Of a stretch of 64,000 nt of DNA, positions 35,970 to 44,742 are shown one piece after another. Origin of the DNA: Sulfurisoma sp963709555. Lineage in GTDB: Bacteria > Pseudomonadota > Gammaproteobacteria > Burkholderiales > Rhodocyclaceae. The stretch spans positions 124,001-188,000 of the forward strand of contig CAVPWR010000005.1 of NCBI GenBank assembly GCA_963709555.1. Direction: 5' to 3'. The first letter of the stretch is position 1. Every line of letters begins with the position of its first letter. The notes beneath the pieces are model-generated. The model was not told the origin of the DNA. It searched no databases and saw only the letters and a list, made by a program, of their open reading frames with translations. A program made the translations under genes and the position numbers.

Positions 35970-37240
35970 ATGACGTCCGCAACGAAGAACTCTTCATCCG
36001 TGCCCAGAAAACCATTCCCGGCGGCGTCAACTCCCCCGTTCGCGCCTTCCGCTCGGTCGGCGGCACGCCGCGCTTCTTCGCCCGTGGCGAGGGCGCCCAT
36101 GTCTGGGATGCGGACGGCAAGCGCTATATCGACTACGTCGGCTCCTGGGGACCGCTGATTCTCGGCCATGCCGACCCCGACGTGGTGGCGGCGGTGCAGG
36201 AGGCGGCGGCGCAGGGCCTTTCCTTCGGCGCGCCGACCGAGGCCGAGATCGACCTGGCCGAGCTTCTGGTCAAGCTGGTGCCGAGCATGGAACTGGTACG
36301 CCTGGTGTCCTCGGGCACCGAGGCGACCATGAGCGCGATCCGCCTCGCCCGCGGCTACACCGACCGCGACATGATCATCAAGTTCGAGGGCTGCTACCAC
36401 GGCCATGCCGACAGCCTGCTGGTCAAGGCCGGCTCGGGGGCGCTGACCTTCGGCAATCCGTCCTCGGCTGGCGTGCCGCCGGACCTGGCCAAGCATACGC
36501 TGGTGCTCGACTACAACGACGCCGCCGAGCTGGCCCACGTCTTCCACCAGCACGGCCGCGACATCGCCTGCGTCATCGTCGAGCCGGTCGCCGGCAACAT
36601 GAACCTGATCCGCCCCACGCCCGAGTTCCTCAAGGCCATGCGCCACCTCTGCGACCAGCACGGCGCACTGCTGATCTTCGACGAGGTGATGACGGGCTTC
36701 CGCGTCGGCGCGGGCAGCGCCCAGGGCCTGTTCGGCATCAAGCCGGATCTCTCCACCTTCGGCAAGGTGGTCGGCGGTGGTCTGCCGCTGGGCGCCTTCG
36801 GCGGCCGCAGGGACGTGATGGAAAAGATCGCGCCGCTGGGCCCCGTCTACCAGGCCGGCACGCTGTCGGGCAACCCGCTGTCGGTGGCGGCGGGACTGGC
36901 CACGCTGAAGAAGGTGATGCAGCCCGGCTTCTACGAGGCGCTGACGGCGAAGACGAAGTCACTCGTCGACGGCCTGACGGCGGCGGCGAAAAGGAAGGGC
37001 GTGAAATTCTGCGCCCAGTCGGTCGGCGGCATGTTCGGCCTCTATTTCTCCGAGGTGGTGCCGACGTCCTACGACGAAGTGATGGCCTGCGACAAGGAAG
37101 CCTTCAATCGCTTCTTCCACGCCATGCTGGAAAAGGGCATCTATCTCGCGCCTTCGGCCTTCGAGGCCGGCTTCGTCTCGGCGGCGCATTCGGATGCCGA
37201 CATCGCGGCGACGATCGCCGCGGCGGAGGCTTGCTTCTAG
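35970..37240 (+). CDS. hemL: Glutamate-1-semialdehyde 2,1-aminomutase, frameshift at the start
   Basis: The body is a complete HemL: RNEELFIRAQKTIPGGVNSP, SSGTEATMSAIRLARG and the PLP lysine in STFGKVVGGGLPLG. The expected start ATG-ACG-TCC-CGC (MTSRNEE) is present at 35970 but one C is missing in the C-run near 35976, so the ATG is out of frame with the rest. Without correction no suitable start exists, since the frame upstream runs through thiE. HemL makes 5-aminolevulinate in the C5 pathway of heme synthesis. A dispersed motif copy lies 12 bases after the stop. Confidence 0.92.
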
Positions 37241-37251
37241 GGCACCATCCG

Positions 37252-37273
37252 AAAGTCGGCGGTAGCGCTACGG
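37252..37273 (+). repeat. Dispersed DNA motif, site 7 (intergenic, after hemL)
   Basis: AAAGTCGGCGGTAGCG then CTACGG. Two differences in the core. It is the only intergenic copy, in the 37-base gap between the convergent hemL and corA genes. Confidence 0.55.
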
Positions 37274-37277
37274 CAAA

Positions 37278-38603
37278 TTACCGGAGCCAGCCCTTCTTGC
37301 GGAAATACCAGAAGGGCAGCGCCACGGAAAAGGCCATGAGGCCGAGCGAGAACGGGTAGCCGTATTGCCATTCAAGCTCCGGCAAGAACTTGAAGTTCAT
37401 GCCGTAGATGCTGGCGATCAGCGTCGGCGGCAGCATGGCCACGGAAGCCACGGAGAAGATCTTGATGATCTTGTTCTGGTTGATGTTGATGAAGCCGACG
37501 GTGGCGTCCATCAGGAAGTTGATCTTGCCGAAGAGGAAGGACGTGTGGCCGTCGAGCGACTCGATGTCGCGCAGGATCTGGCGTGCGTCCTCCTGCTGCT
37601 TGGGCGAGAGGAAGCGGCTGCGCAGCAGGAAGGAAAGCGCGCGGCGGGTGTCGAGCACGTTGCGGCGGATGCGCCCGTTGAGGTCTTCCTCGCCGGCGAT
37701 GGCGGCGAGGGTCTTGGCCGCCTCGGCGTCGGTGACCTCGTGGCCGAGTACCCGCTTGCCGACCTTCTCGAGCCCGGCGTAGACGTCCTCGAGCGCGTCG
37801 GCCGAGTATTCGGCATCGGCGGCATAAAGGTCGAGCAGCACGTCCATGCCGTCCGTGACGTAGCCGGGCTGGGTCCGCGCGCGCAGGCGCTGCAGGCGGA
37901 AGACCGGCAGTTCTTCCTGTCTTACTGAAAACAGGATGTCCTGGTGCAGGATGAAGGCGACCGCGACGTTGCGCGATTCCTTGTCGGTGTCGAGCAGGAA
38001 GTCGGAATGCAGGTGCACTTCGCCGTTCTCGTCGACATAGAAGCGCGCGCTGGCCTCGAGGTCGGTCAGCTCCTCGGGGTTCGGCAGGTCGAGGCCGTAG
38101 TACTTGCCGACCCAGGCGCGAACGAAGGGGGAGGGAGCGACGAGGTCGACCCAGATCGGCTTGACGTTGGCAAGATCGGCGCGGCTGTCGATCTGCACCT
38201 GGCTGAGGCGGCCGTTGCGCAGTTCGAAGGCGTTGAGCATGTTGCGCACGCTGGCGTAGGGACGGGCGCCGACCAGTTCTTCGCGCACGTCGTCGGAAAC
38301 GATCTCGAGGATGCCTTCGCAGCGCGCCTCGTCGACCTGCTGCCAGGTCGCCAGCCGGTCCTCTTCCGGTAGGGTTTCGAGGATGCGGGCGATGCTCGAT
38401 GCGTCGAGCCGGTCCAGCAGCCGCTGCAATTCGACGAGGTGCTGCTTGTGCACGATGTCCTCGACCAGCTCATGGCGCGGCATCTCCTGGCGATGGACGA
38501 CCTCCTCGACGCGGCGATGACGCGACAGCAGCAGCTGCACCTCGCTGAGGTGCTGCTCCAGTGGGTCTTCAGCGCGGGGGCGGACGTCGAGGGTATCGGT
38601 CAT
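37278..38603 (-). CDS. corA: CorA-type magnesium/cobalt transporter with MgtE_N-like domain
   Basis: Protein of 441 residues, longer than usual CorA (about 316-370). The C-terminal two helices with YGMNF (the GMN selectivity motif) and a final FWYFRKKGWLR are diagnostic. The extra N-terminal 120 residues include SSIARILETLPEEDRLATWQ and CEGILEIVSDDVREELV, a pattern of paired helices like the cytoplasmic N domain of MgtE magnesium channels. All parts are in one frame. It should import Mg2+ (or Co2+) across the inner membrane. Confidence 0.9.
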   Translation of the reverse strand: MTDTLDVRPRAEDPLEQHLSEVQLLLSRHRRVEEVVHRQEMPRHELVEDIVHKQHLVELQRLLDRLDASSIARILETLPEEDRLATWQQVDEARCEGILEIVSDDVREELVGARPYASVRNMLNAFELRNGRLSQVQIDSRADLANVKPIWVDLVAPSPFVRAWVGKYYGLDLPNPEELTDLEASARFYVDENGEVHLHSDFLLDTDKESRNVAVAFILHQDILFSVRQEELPVFRLQRLRARTQPGYVTDGMDVLLDLYAADAEYSADALEDVYAGLEKVGKRVLGHEVTDAEAAKTLAAIAGEEDLNGRIRRNVLDTRRALSFLLRSRFLSPKQQEDARQILRDIESLDGHTSFLFGKINFLMDATVGFININQNKIIKIFSVASVAMLPPTLIASIYGMNFKFLPELEWQYGYPFSLGLMAFSVALPFWYFRKKGWLR

Positions 38604-38657
38604 GACAGCGGCTCGAAAGCGCGGATTCTACCTCCCTGCGCCTGGGCATTGAGCCGC

Positions 38658-38762
38658 CGGGCCGCCCCAAGGCGAAAATACGCCCCCTTTGGGGGCGGCG
38701 TCCGCAAGGGATACCGTCCCCGGCAACGCCGGGGACATAAACGCAGTGAGCGTGGGGGAACC
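38658..38762 (+). repeat. GC-rich intergenic repeat, copy 4 with inserted hairpin
   Basis: GGGCCGCCCCAAGG, a CGCCCCCTTTGGGGGCG hairpin, then a perfect 9-bp hairpin GTCCCCGGC/GCCGGGGAC (38716-38736), and GTGAGCGTGGGGG. It fills the gap between the corA start and the mtgA end on the minus strand. Confidence 0.75.
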
Positions 38763-38763
38763 A

Positions 38764-39460
38764 TCAGGGCACCTCGGCATTGGGCATGCGGCCGAGGATC
38801 AAGCTGGGTGCGGCCGTTGACGTAGGCCGAGTAGGGATTCTTCTCGAAGCGACGCGGCGCCGGCAGCATGACGGCGAGGCGGGCCGCCTGTTCGGCGCCG
38901 AGGCCGGCGGCGGTGGTGCCGAAATAGCGCTTCGCCGCCGCCTCGGCGCCGAACAGGCCCTCGCCCCATTCGACGACGTTGAGATAGACCTCGAGGATGC
39001 GCCGCTTGTCCCAGAACAGCTCGATCCAGACGGTGATCACCGCCTCCTGCGCCTTGCGCCAGGGCGTCTTCGAGGCGGAAAGGAAGAGGTTCTTGGCCAG
39101 TTGCTGCGAGATGGTGGAGCCGCCGGCGACCACCTTGCCCTTCTTCTGGTTCTTCTCGATGGCCTTCTGGATGCCCTCCCAGTCGAAGCCCTCGTGGTCG
39201 ATGAACTTGTCGTCCTCGGCGGCTATCGCCGCGCGCTTGAGATGGTTCGAGATCTTTGCGTAGGGAACCCAGTGATGGCGCAACTCGGCCTTGGGATTTT
39301 TTTCGCGCAATCCGTCCAGCCGCTGGCTCATGAAGCTGGTCATGCCCGGATCCACCCATTTCCACCAGATCACCCAGCCGACATACCAGCCCTGCCACAG
39401 CACTGCGAGCAGCAGCAGCGCCAGCAGACCTCGCTTCAACCAGGCCGGCGCGGGCTTCAT
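38764..39460 (-). CDS. mtgA: Monofunctional peptidoglycan transglycosylase, frameshift near the 3' end
   Basis: About 232 residues after correction. One N-terminal membrane helix (LLALLLLAVLWQGWYVGW) precedes a GT51 domain with AAEDDKFIDHEGFDW, GGSTISQQLAKNLFLS and LNVVEWGEGLFGAEAAA. Near the end NGRTQ is followed in the next frame by LILGRMPNAEVP and a TGA at 38764; one extra T near 38808 causes the shift. MtgA polymerises glycan strands from lipid II. The ATG overlaps the aroE stop (ATGA). Confidence 0.88.
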
Positions 39461-40250
39461 TCTCTCAGAGCGGCCATTACCGGCGCCGTGTCGGGGCGAA
39501 CGCCGCGCCAGACGAAGAAGGCCTCGGCCGCCTGCTCGACCAGCATGCCGAGGCCGTCGGCTACCGTGGCGCCAGCCGCACGGGCCTGCGCCATGAAGGG
39601 CGTGTCGCGGCCGTAAAGCATTTCGTAGGCGAGGCAGCCGGGGGCGAACGCAAAAGTCGGCACTGGCAGCACGGCGTCGCCGAGTCCCGCCGAGGTGGCA
39701 TTGATGACGAGGTCGAACGCGCGGCCGGCCAGCGCCTCGAAACCGCCGCCATCGACCTGGAACGTCGGCGGCAAGCTGCTCCGCCCTGGCTGCCGTGCGA
39801 TTGGCGATGAAAATCGATGCGGGACGCTGCTCCAGCAGCGGCAGGATCACCCCGCGCGCCGCGCCCCCAGCACCGACGATCAGGATGCGGCGGCCGGCGA
39901 TGCTCGCGCCGAGGTTGTGCGCGATGTCGCGCAGCAGTCCCGCGCCGTCGGTGTTGTCGCCGCGGATAGAGGTGCCGTCGAGACTCAGCGTATTCACCGC
40001 GCCGGCCGCCTCGGCGCGCGGCGTGAGTTCGTGGCGAGGCGGAAGGCTTCTTCCTTGAACGGCACGGTGACATTGGCGCCGCGCCCGCCTGCCGCGGCAA
40101 AGCCGCGTACGCTCGCCGCGAAACCGTCGAGCGGCGCGAGGATCGCTTCGTAAGTCAGATCCTGCCCGGTCTGCCGTGCGAACAGGGCGTGGATGCGGGG
40201 AGATTTCGAGTGCGCGACCGGGTTGCCGAAGACGGCAGTAGCGTCGGCAT
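39457..40250 (-). pseudogene. aroE: Shikimate dehydrogenase, three apparent frameshifts
   Basis: All parts of AroE are present but spread over frames. ATG 40250 needs one added G to read MADATAVFGNPVAHSKSPRI (near 40246); after VTVPFKEEAFRLAT one base is missing near 40040 before ELTPRAEAAGAVNTL; a third shift near 39790 separates IANRTAARAEQLAA from FQVDGGGFEALAG. With all three corrected the protein has about 264 residues, including the NADP-binding GAGGAARGVI. AroE is needed for aromatic amino acid synthesis, so assembly errors are more likely than loss. A dispersed motif copy lies at 39651-39674. Confidence 0.82.
39651..39674 (+). repeat. Dispersed DNA motif, site 8 (in aroE)
   Basis: CAAAAGTCGGCACTGGCA then GCACGG. 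Two differences in the core. The gene on the minus strand reads VLPVPTFAF. Confidence 0.65.
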
Positions 40251-40251
40251 T

Positions 40252-41163
40252 TCAATCCGAGCGCAGCTTGTCGGCGCTGGTGAACGTCCAGGTGCGCGTG
40301 ATCTCGAGGATGTCGGTGTCGCGCGCGATGTCTGAGGGGAAGGGGGCGTAGGGCGAGGCCATCTGCACGATGCGCCGCGCCGCATCGTCGAGCAGCTTCT
40401 GCCCCGACGGACGGTTGATGTCCACGCGCTCGAGGGTGCCGTCGGCCTTGATGATGACCGTCAGCACCAGGCTGCCGTACATCTTGCCGCGCGCCGCGTC
40501 GGGATAGTTGAGGTTGCCGATGCGCTCGACCTTCTGCCGCCAGTCCTCGACGTACTGGGCGAAGCGGTATTCCTCGGTTCGCGCGCCGATGAACTTCTTG
40601 CGCGGCCGCTTGTTGTATTCCTCGAGGTTGCGGGCGATCTGCCCCTCCAGCCGCGCGACTGCCATGGCGCTGCTGGCGAGGTCGAGGCCGGAGACATTGG
40701 GCGGCGTCAGCGGGGCGGGCGGGGTCGGGTCGTTGTGCCTGGGCGCGGCCGGCGCTGCCTTCTGGCTCTTGAGCTGGGTCATCATCTCGCGCTGCTGCGC
40801 CTCGAGCTGGGCGACGCGACGCTGGGCCTCGATCAGGCTGTCGCCTTCCTTGGTTTGCTTCGATACCGGCAGCGGCGTGGCGGCGCGGCGGTTTTCGTCG
40901 GTGTTGCCGCCGCCGTCGAGGTTGGCCTGGGCCTTGGCCTGGATGTCAGTGGTCGGACGGGCCGCGCTCTTGCTGTTGACCAGGATGACGTCGAGCGCCC
41001 GCTCCTTGGCGTGGGAGAGGGCGTCGGGGAAGGTAAAGTGGATCGACAGCAGGATGCCGTGCAGCAGCAGCGAAGCGCCGATGGCCAGGCCGAGGTTGCG
41101 GCTCTGGGCGTCCATGGGCGCGGACATGGATGATGACAGCGGCAGGGGCATTGCGGAGATCAT
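40252..41163 (-). CDS. tonB: TonB-like energy transducer
   Basis: About 303 residues from ATG 41163 (ATG 41151 also possible). One N-terminal membrane helix (LGLAIGASLLLHGILLS) is followed by a long periplasmic linker with a coiled-coil segment (LIEAQRRVAQLEAQQREMM) and Pro-rich DPTPPAPLTPP, then a C-terminal TonB domain (LNYPDAARGKMYGSLVLTV to the end). The N-terminal frame is open to 41415 through an intergenic repeat, which is not coding. No exbB or exbD is next to it. It ends one base before the aroE ATG. Confidence 0.85.
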   Translation of the reverse strand: MISAMPLPLSSSMSAPMDAQSRNLGLAIGASLLLHGILLSIHFTFPDALSHAKERALDVILVNSKSAARPTTDIQAKAQANLDGGGNTDENRRAATPLPVSKQTKEGDSLIEAQRRVAQLEAQQREMMTQLKSQKAAPAAPRHNDPTPPAPLTPPNVSGLDLASSAMAVARLEGQIARNLEEYNKRPRKKFIGARTEEYRFAQYVEDWRQKVERIGNLNYPDAARGKMYGSLVLTVIIKADGTLERVDINRPSGQKLLDDAARRIVQMASPYAPFPSDIARDTDILEITRTWTFTSADKLRSD

Positions 41164-41171
41164 GCCTCTGC

Positions 41172-41244
41172 CGGGCCGCCCCAAGGAGGCATGCGCCCCC
41201 CGGTGGGGGGCAGCGAGCCGAGTTTGCGAGCGTGGGGGGGCAAT
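41172..41244 (+). repeat. GC-rich intergenic repeat, copy 5
   Basis: GGGCCGCCCCAAGG, a CCCCCCGGTGGGGGG hairpin, GCAGCGAGC, and TTTGCGAGCGTGGGGGG. This is the most complete match to copy 1. It lies upstream of tonB, where it makes a false N-terminal extension of that frame. Confidence 0.8.
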
Positions 41245-41293
41245 CGTTCGGGGCTCGGGGCGGTCGTGGCCAGCGTCGACATATCCGCGAATT

Positions 41294-43216
41294 TTACCCC
41301 GCGCTCTCGGCCTCCCCGGCCTCGTCGATCCCCGCATCAGGGGCGGCCTCTGCCGGCAATTCAAGCGATTCGAGGTAGCGCACGGTGATTTCGGCGCCCA
41401 GCAGATCGATGGCATCGACAGCCAGCCGCAGCCGCGTACCGCGCGGCAGCTCGGGCAGCGACATGGTCTTCACCACCAGCGGGATGCGATCGAGTCGCGC
41501 CAGGCTTTCCTTGATGAAGGCCGCCTCGACGCGGGTCTCGCCCTCCTGCGCGAGCCAGCGCAGGCACCAGTAGCGCTCCATGTCGCGCTGGAAATCGGCA
41601 TAGGCGGCGTAGGTCAGCTCGAAGTCGCGCAGGGCGGCGAGGAAGTCGGCCGACTTGGCGGTCCAGGGAGGCGTTTCTCCGCGCAGGTGGGCGATCAGCT
41701 GCCACTGGTTGATGAGGTCGACATGGCGACGCAGCGGCGAGGACGACCAGGCATAGCAATCGACGCCGAGCCCTTCGTGCGGCGCGGCCACCGTGGTCAT
41801 GCGCGTCTTGAACGCGGTCTGCGCCCGGTAGATCGCGGCGACCTTGGCGTCGCGCAGCAGGCCGCCCCAGGTGGAGTTGGCGACGATCATCAGTTCGGCC
41901 ACCAGGGTATCGAGCGGGCTGCCGCGCTGCCGCTCGTCGATGGCGATGCGGCCGCTGCCTTGCGGGGTGGCGGCCGACCAGTCGACGACGAAGTTGTAAT
42001 CCTTGCGGTTCTGCTTGCCCGAGGCGCCGCGGCCGGCCTCGAGCACCGTGGCAAGTTCCCACAGCCGCTTCAGCTCGTCGCGGAAGGGGAAGTCGGGCAG
42101 GCCGGCGGACAGGGTTTCCTCGTTGAACAGCGGCTCGATGTCGTGGTGGCGCAGGTTGGCCACCACCGGCACGCGCTCGAGCTTCGTTTCCCTGGCAAGG
42201 ATGCGCAGGTCGGCGGCGACGTCGAGGTAGAGCGAGATGGCCGGCACCGTGTGGCCCTCGGCCAGGGTGAAACGCTCGACGATGTCCTCGGGCAGCATGG
42301 TGATCTTGCGGCCGGGCATGTAAACGGTGGATAAGCGGTCGCGGGCGATGCGGCCGAGGTCGGAGTCGGGGGCGATACCCAGTCCCGGCGCGGCGATATG
42401 GATGCCGACGCGCATGCCGCCGTCGGGCAGCGGTTCGAGTGAGAAGGCGTCGTCGATTTCCGTCGTATGTGCGTCGTCGATGGAAAACGCGCGCACGGCG
42501 GCCTCGGGCAGTTCCTGCGGTTCGGCCGGCGGCGCGAATTCACCGAAGCCGGTCCCCTTCGGGAAATATTCGAAGAGGAAGCGTCCTAGGTGATACTCGT
42601 GGGTGTCACTGATGCCGCCGCATTTTTCCAGCAGCCGCGGTACCGAGAGGCCGGTGTCGGCGCAGGCTGCTTCGAGCGCCTTGGTCTCGGGCTTGTTGCG
42701 GTCGGGCTTGTAGAGCAGCTCGCGCAGCAAGGATGGAAACTCGGCGGGCAGCGTGTCTGCCTTGAGTTCGCCCGCCATGCGCTCGATGGCCAGCGCGACC
42801 TGCCGCTTCTTCTCCAGCCCGGCCAGCGCGGCCTGCAGGATCTCGGGCGGCGCCTTGCGGAAGCGGCCCTTGCCCTTGCGGTGGAAGTAGATCGGCGCCG
42901 AGTGCAGGCGCAGCAGCACGGCGGCGGCCTCGACCGGCCCCGGCTTGCTCCCGACATACTCGGCGGCCAGTTCCTCGAAGGCGAACTCGGCGTCGCCGCA
43001 GACCTCCCAGAGGAAATCGGTTTCGATTTCCTCGGCCTGGCTTTCCGCGCGCTCCATCAACTCCGCCGGCGGCGGCGCCTCGAAGCGCAGCAGCACGTTG
43101 GCGGCCTTGACCTTGGAACGCTTGCCCGAAGGCAGTTCCACCTGCAGGGAGGCGGTGTTGTCCGCCAGCACGACGCCGGCCTTGAAGGCGCCGTCTTCTT
43201 CAAAAAGGATGTTCAT
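41294..43216 (-). CDS. RNB-domain exoribonuclease (RNase II/R family)
   Basis: Protein of 640 residues. The catalytic RNB domain has the Asp cluster in FSIDDAHTTEIDDAFS, then GIHIAAPGLGI, STVYMPGRKITMLPED and the SSSPLRRHVDLINQWQL segment. The N-terminal region is unlike the cold-shock domains of E. coli RNase II/R, and a clear S1 domain is not obvious at the C-terminus. It should degrade RNA 3' to 5'. Homologues of this size are common in betaproteobacteria in place of RNase II. The start overlaps the yqiA end by 17 bases. Confidence 0.87.
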   Translation of the reverse strand: MNILFEEDGAFKAGVVLADNTASLQVELPSGKRSKVKAANVLLRFEAPPPAELMERAESQAEEIETDFLWEVCGDAEFAFEELAAEYVGSKPGPVEAAAVLLRLHSAPIYFHRKGKGRFRKAPPEILQAALAGLEKKRQVALAIERMAGELKADTLPAEFPSLLRELLYKPDRNKPETKALEAACADTGLSVPRLLEKCGGISDTHEYHLGRFLFEYFPKGTGFGEFAPPAEPQELPEAAVRAFSIDDAHTTEIDDAFSLEPLPDGGMRVGIHIAAPGLGIAPDSDLGRIARDRLSTVYMPGRKITMLPEDIVERFTLAEGHTVPAISLYLDVAADLRILARETKLERVPVVANLRHHDIEPLFNEETLSAGLPDFPFRDELKRLWELATVLEAGRGASGKQNRKDYNFVVDWSAATPQGSGRIAIDERQRGSPLDTLVAELMIVANSTWGGLLRDAKVAAIYRAQTAFKTRMTTVAAPHEGLGVDCYAWSSSPLRRHVDLINQWQLIAHLRGETPPWTAKSADFLAALRDFELTYAAYADFQRDMERYWCLRWLAQEGETRVEAAFIKESLARLDRIPLVVKTMSLPELPRGTRLRLAVDAIDLLGAEITVRYLESLELPAEAAPDAGIDEAGEAESAG

Positions 43217-43776
43217 CAGCGAATTCCAGAATGGGGTCGAGGCAGTCGGCCCAGCGCGTGAAGCTGTGGTCGCCGCCCTTGATCACCGTCTGGCGGGCTC
43301 CGGCATAGCGGGCCACGGCCTGGCGGTAATCGAGCACTTCGTCGCCGCTTTCGACCAGCAGCCAGAAGTTCCCGGGGCGGGAGATGCGCGGCACTTCCAG
43401 CGCGCGCAGTTCGGCGATGTGCTCGAGGGTGAAATCGAAGCGCTCGCCGCTGTAGAGGTTCTGCTGCGGCCCGACGAATTTTTCCAGCGAGATGTGGGCG
43501 ACCACGGCGGGATTGACCAGCACCGCCCGCAGGCCGTGTTTCTCGGCGAGATAGGTGGCGTAGTAGCCGCCGAGCGATGATCCGACCACGGCCACCGTCC
43601 CGCCAGCGCCGACATTTTGCGAGATGATCGTTTCGGCTAGGCTCGATGGCCGCCCTGGGCGAGTGCGGCAGCTGCGGGCAGGCGAATTCTCCGCCGCGCT
43701 CGGCGACACGGGCAGCGAGCATTTGGGCCTTCCGCGATTGCGGCCCGCTGGTGAAGCCGTGCAGGTAGAGGATCAC
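43200..43776 (-). CDS. yqiA: YqiA-type esterase (alpha/beta hydrolase), frameshifted
   Basis: From GTG 43776 the frame reads VILYLHGFTSGPQSRKAQM to LPHSPRAAIE, then one extra C near 43638 shifts it; the other frame continues LAETIISQNVGAGG and the nucleophile elbow GSSLGGYYATYLAE, ending GGDHSFTRWADCLDPIL. Corrected length is about 191 residues, as in the family. YqiA proteins are small cytoplasmic esterases of unclear substrate. The start lies one base after the uppP stop. A dispersed motif copy (43595-43619) encodes NVGAGGT just before the Ser elbow. Confidence 0.82.
43595..43619 (-). repeat. Dispersed DNA motif, site 9 (in yqiA)
   Basis: On the minus strand CAAAATGTCGGCGCTGGCG then GGACGG. 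Exact core. Encodes QNVGAGGTV just before the Ser elbow. Confidence 0.75.
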
Positions 43777-43777
43777 G

Positions 43778-44602
43778 TCAGGGATGCGTCCAGTCCACCA
43801 GGCCGAACTGCCAGGTGGCGAGCACCGCGATGCCGAAGGCGATGCGGTACCAGGCGAAGACGGTGAAGTCGTGGGTCGAGATGTAGCGCAGCAGCCAGCG
43901 CACGCAGAGGAAGGCCGAGACGAAGGAGGCGATGACGCCGACCACCCACATGCCGATGTCGTCGAACGACAGCAGGTGGCGCTCCTTGTAGAGCTGGTAA
44001 GTCGTGGCGACCAGCAGCGTCGGGATCGCCAGGAAGAAGGAGAACTCCGTCGCCGCCTTGCGCGACAGGCCGAACAGCAGGCCGCCGATGATGGTGGCAC
44101 CCGAGCGCGAGGTGCCGGGAATCAGAGCCACGGCCTGGGCCAGGCCGAGCTTGAGGGCATCGAGCGGGGTGAGCTGGTCGACGCTGTCGACCCGGATGGT
44201 GTGCTCGCGCTTCTCCGCCCAGAGGATGACGAAGGCGCCGACGATGAAGGCCGTGGCTACCGCCACCGGGTTGAACAGCGTGGCCTTGATGGCCTTGCCG
44301 AACAGCAGGCCGAGGATGGCCAGCGGCAGGAAGGCGATGGCGAGGTTGAGCACGAAGCGCTGCGCCGCGGGGTCGCGCGGCAGGCCGCCGACGACCGCGG
44401 CGAGTCGGGCGCGGTACTCCCAGCAGACGGCGAGGATGGCGCCGGACTGGACGACGATGTGGAACAGCTTGCCGCGCTCGTCGTTGAAGCCGAGCAGGTC
44501 GCCGGCCAGGATCAGGTGGCCGGTGCTCGACACGGGCAGGAACTCGGTCAGGCCCTCGACGATGCCGAGGATCAGGGCGTGAAGCAGCAGGGTCGCGTCC
44601 AT
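43778..44602 (-). CDS. uppP: Undecaprenyl-diphosphatase
   Basis: Membrane protein of 274 residues with about eight helices. LGIVEGLTEFLPVSSTGHLIL and the second active-site region IPGTSRSGATI are diagnostic of the BacA/UppP family. It recycles undecaprenyl pyrophosphate for cell-wall synthesis and gives bacitracin resistance. It heads a minus-strand group with yqiA and the RNB ribonuclease and is divergent from the HD-GYP gene. Confidence 0.94.
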   Translation of the reverse strand: MDATLLLHALILGIVEGLTEFLPVSSTGHLILAGDLLGFNDERGKLFHIVVQSGAILAVCWEYRARLAAVVGGLPRDPAAQRFVLNLAIAFLPLAILGLLFGKAIKATLFNPVAVATAFIVGAFVILWAEKREHTIRVDSVDQLTPLDALKLGLAQAVALIPGTSRSGATIIGGLLFGLSRKAATEFSFFLAIPTLLVATTYQLYKERHLLSFDDIGMWVVGVIASFVSAFLCVRWLLRYISTHDFTVFAWYRIAFGIAVLATWQFGLVDWTHP

Positions 44603-44742
44603 GGGCGGGCGCCGGGGAAGTGTCGGGGGAAGGGGCGCGATTTTAGCACGGGGACCCTCCCGCTCCGGTGGCTGGCCCTATGGGCGGCCAGCGGCGGATT
44701 GCCCTAGAATGGGACTTCCCTCGCCCCGCTCCCGCCACCCCC

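Noticed and set aside
38600..40255. One long open frame joining part of AroE with MtgA
   Set aside because: It contains only the middle of AroE in the right frame and runs past the true MtgA end. Each gene has its own start and stop once indels are corrected.
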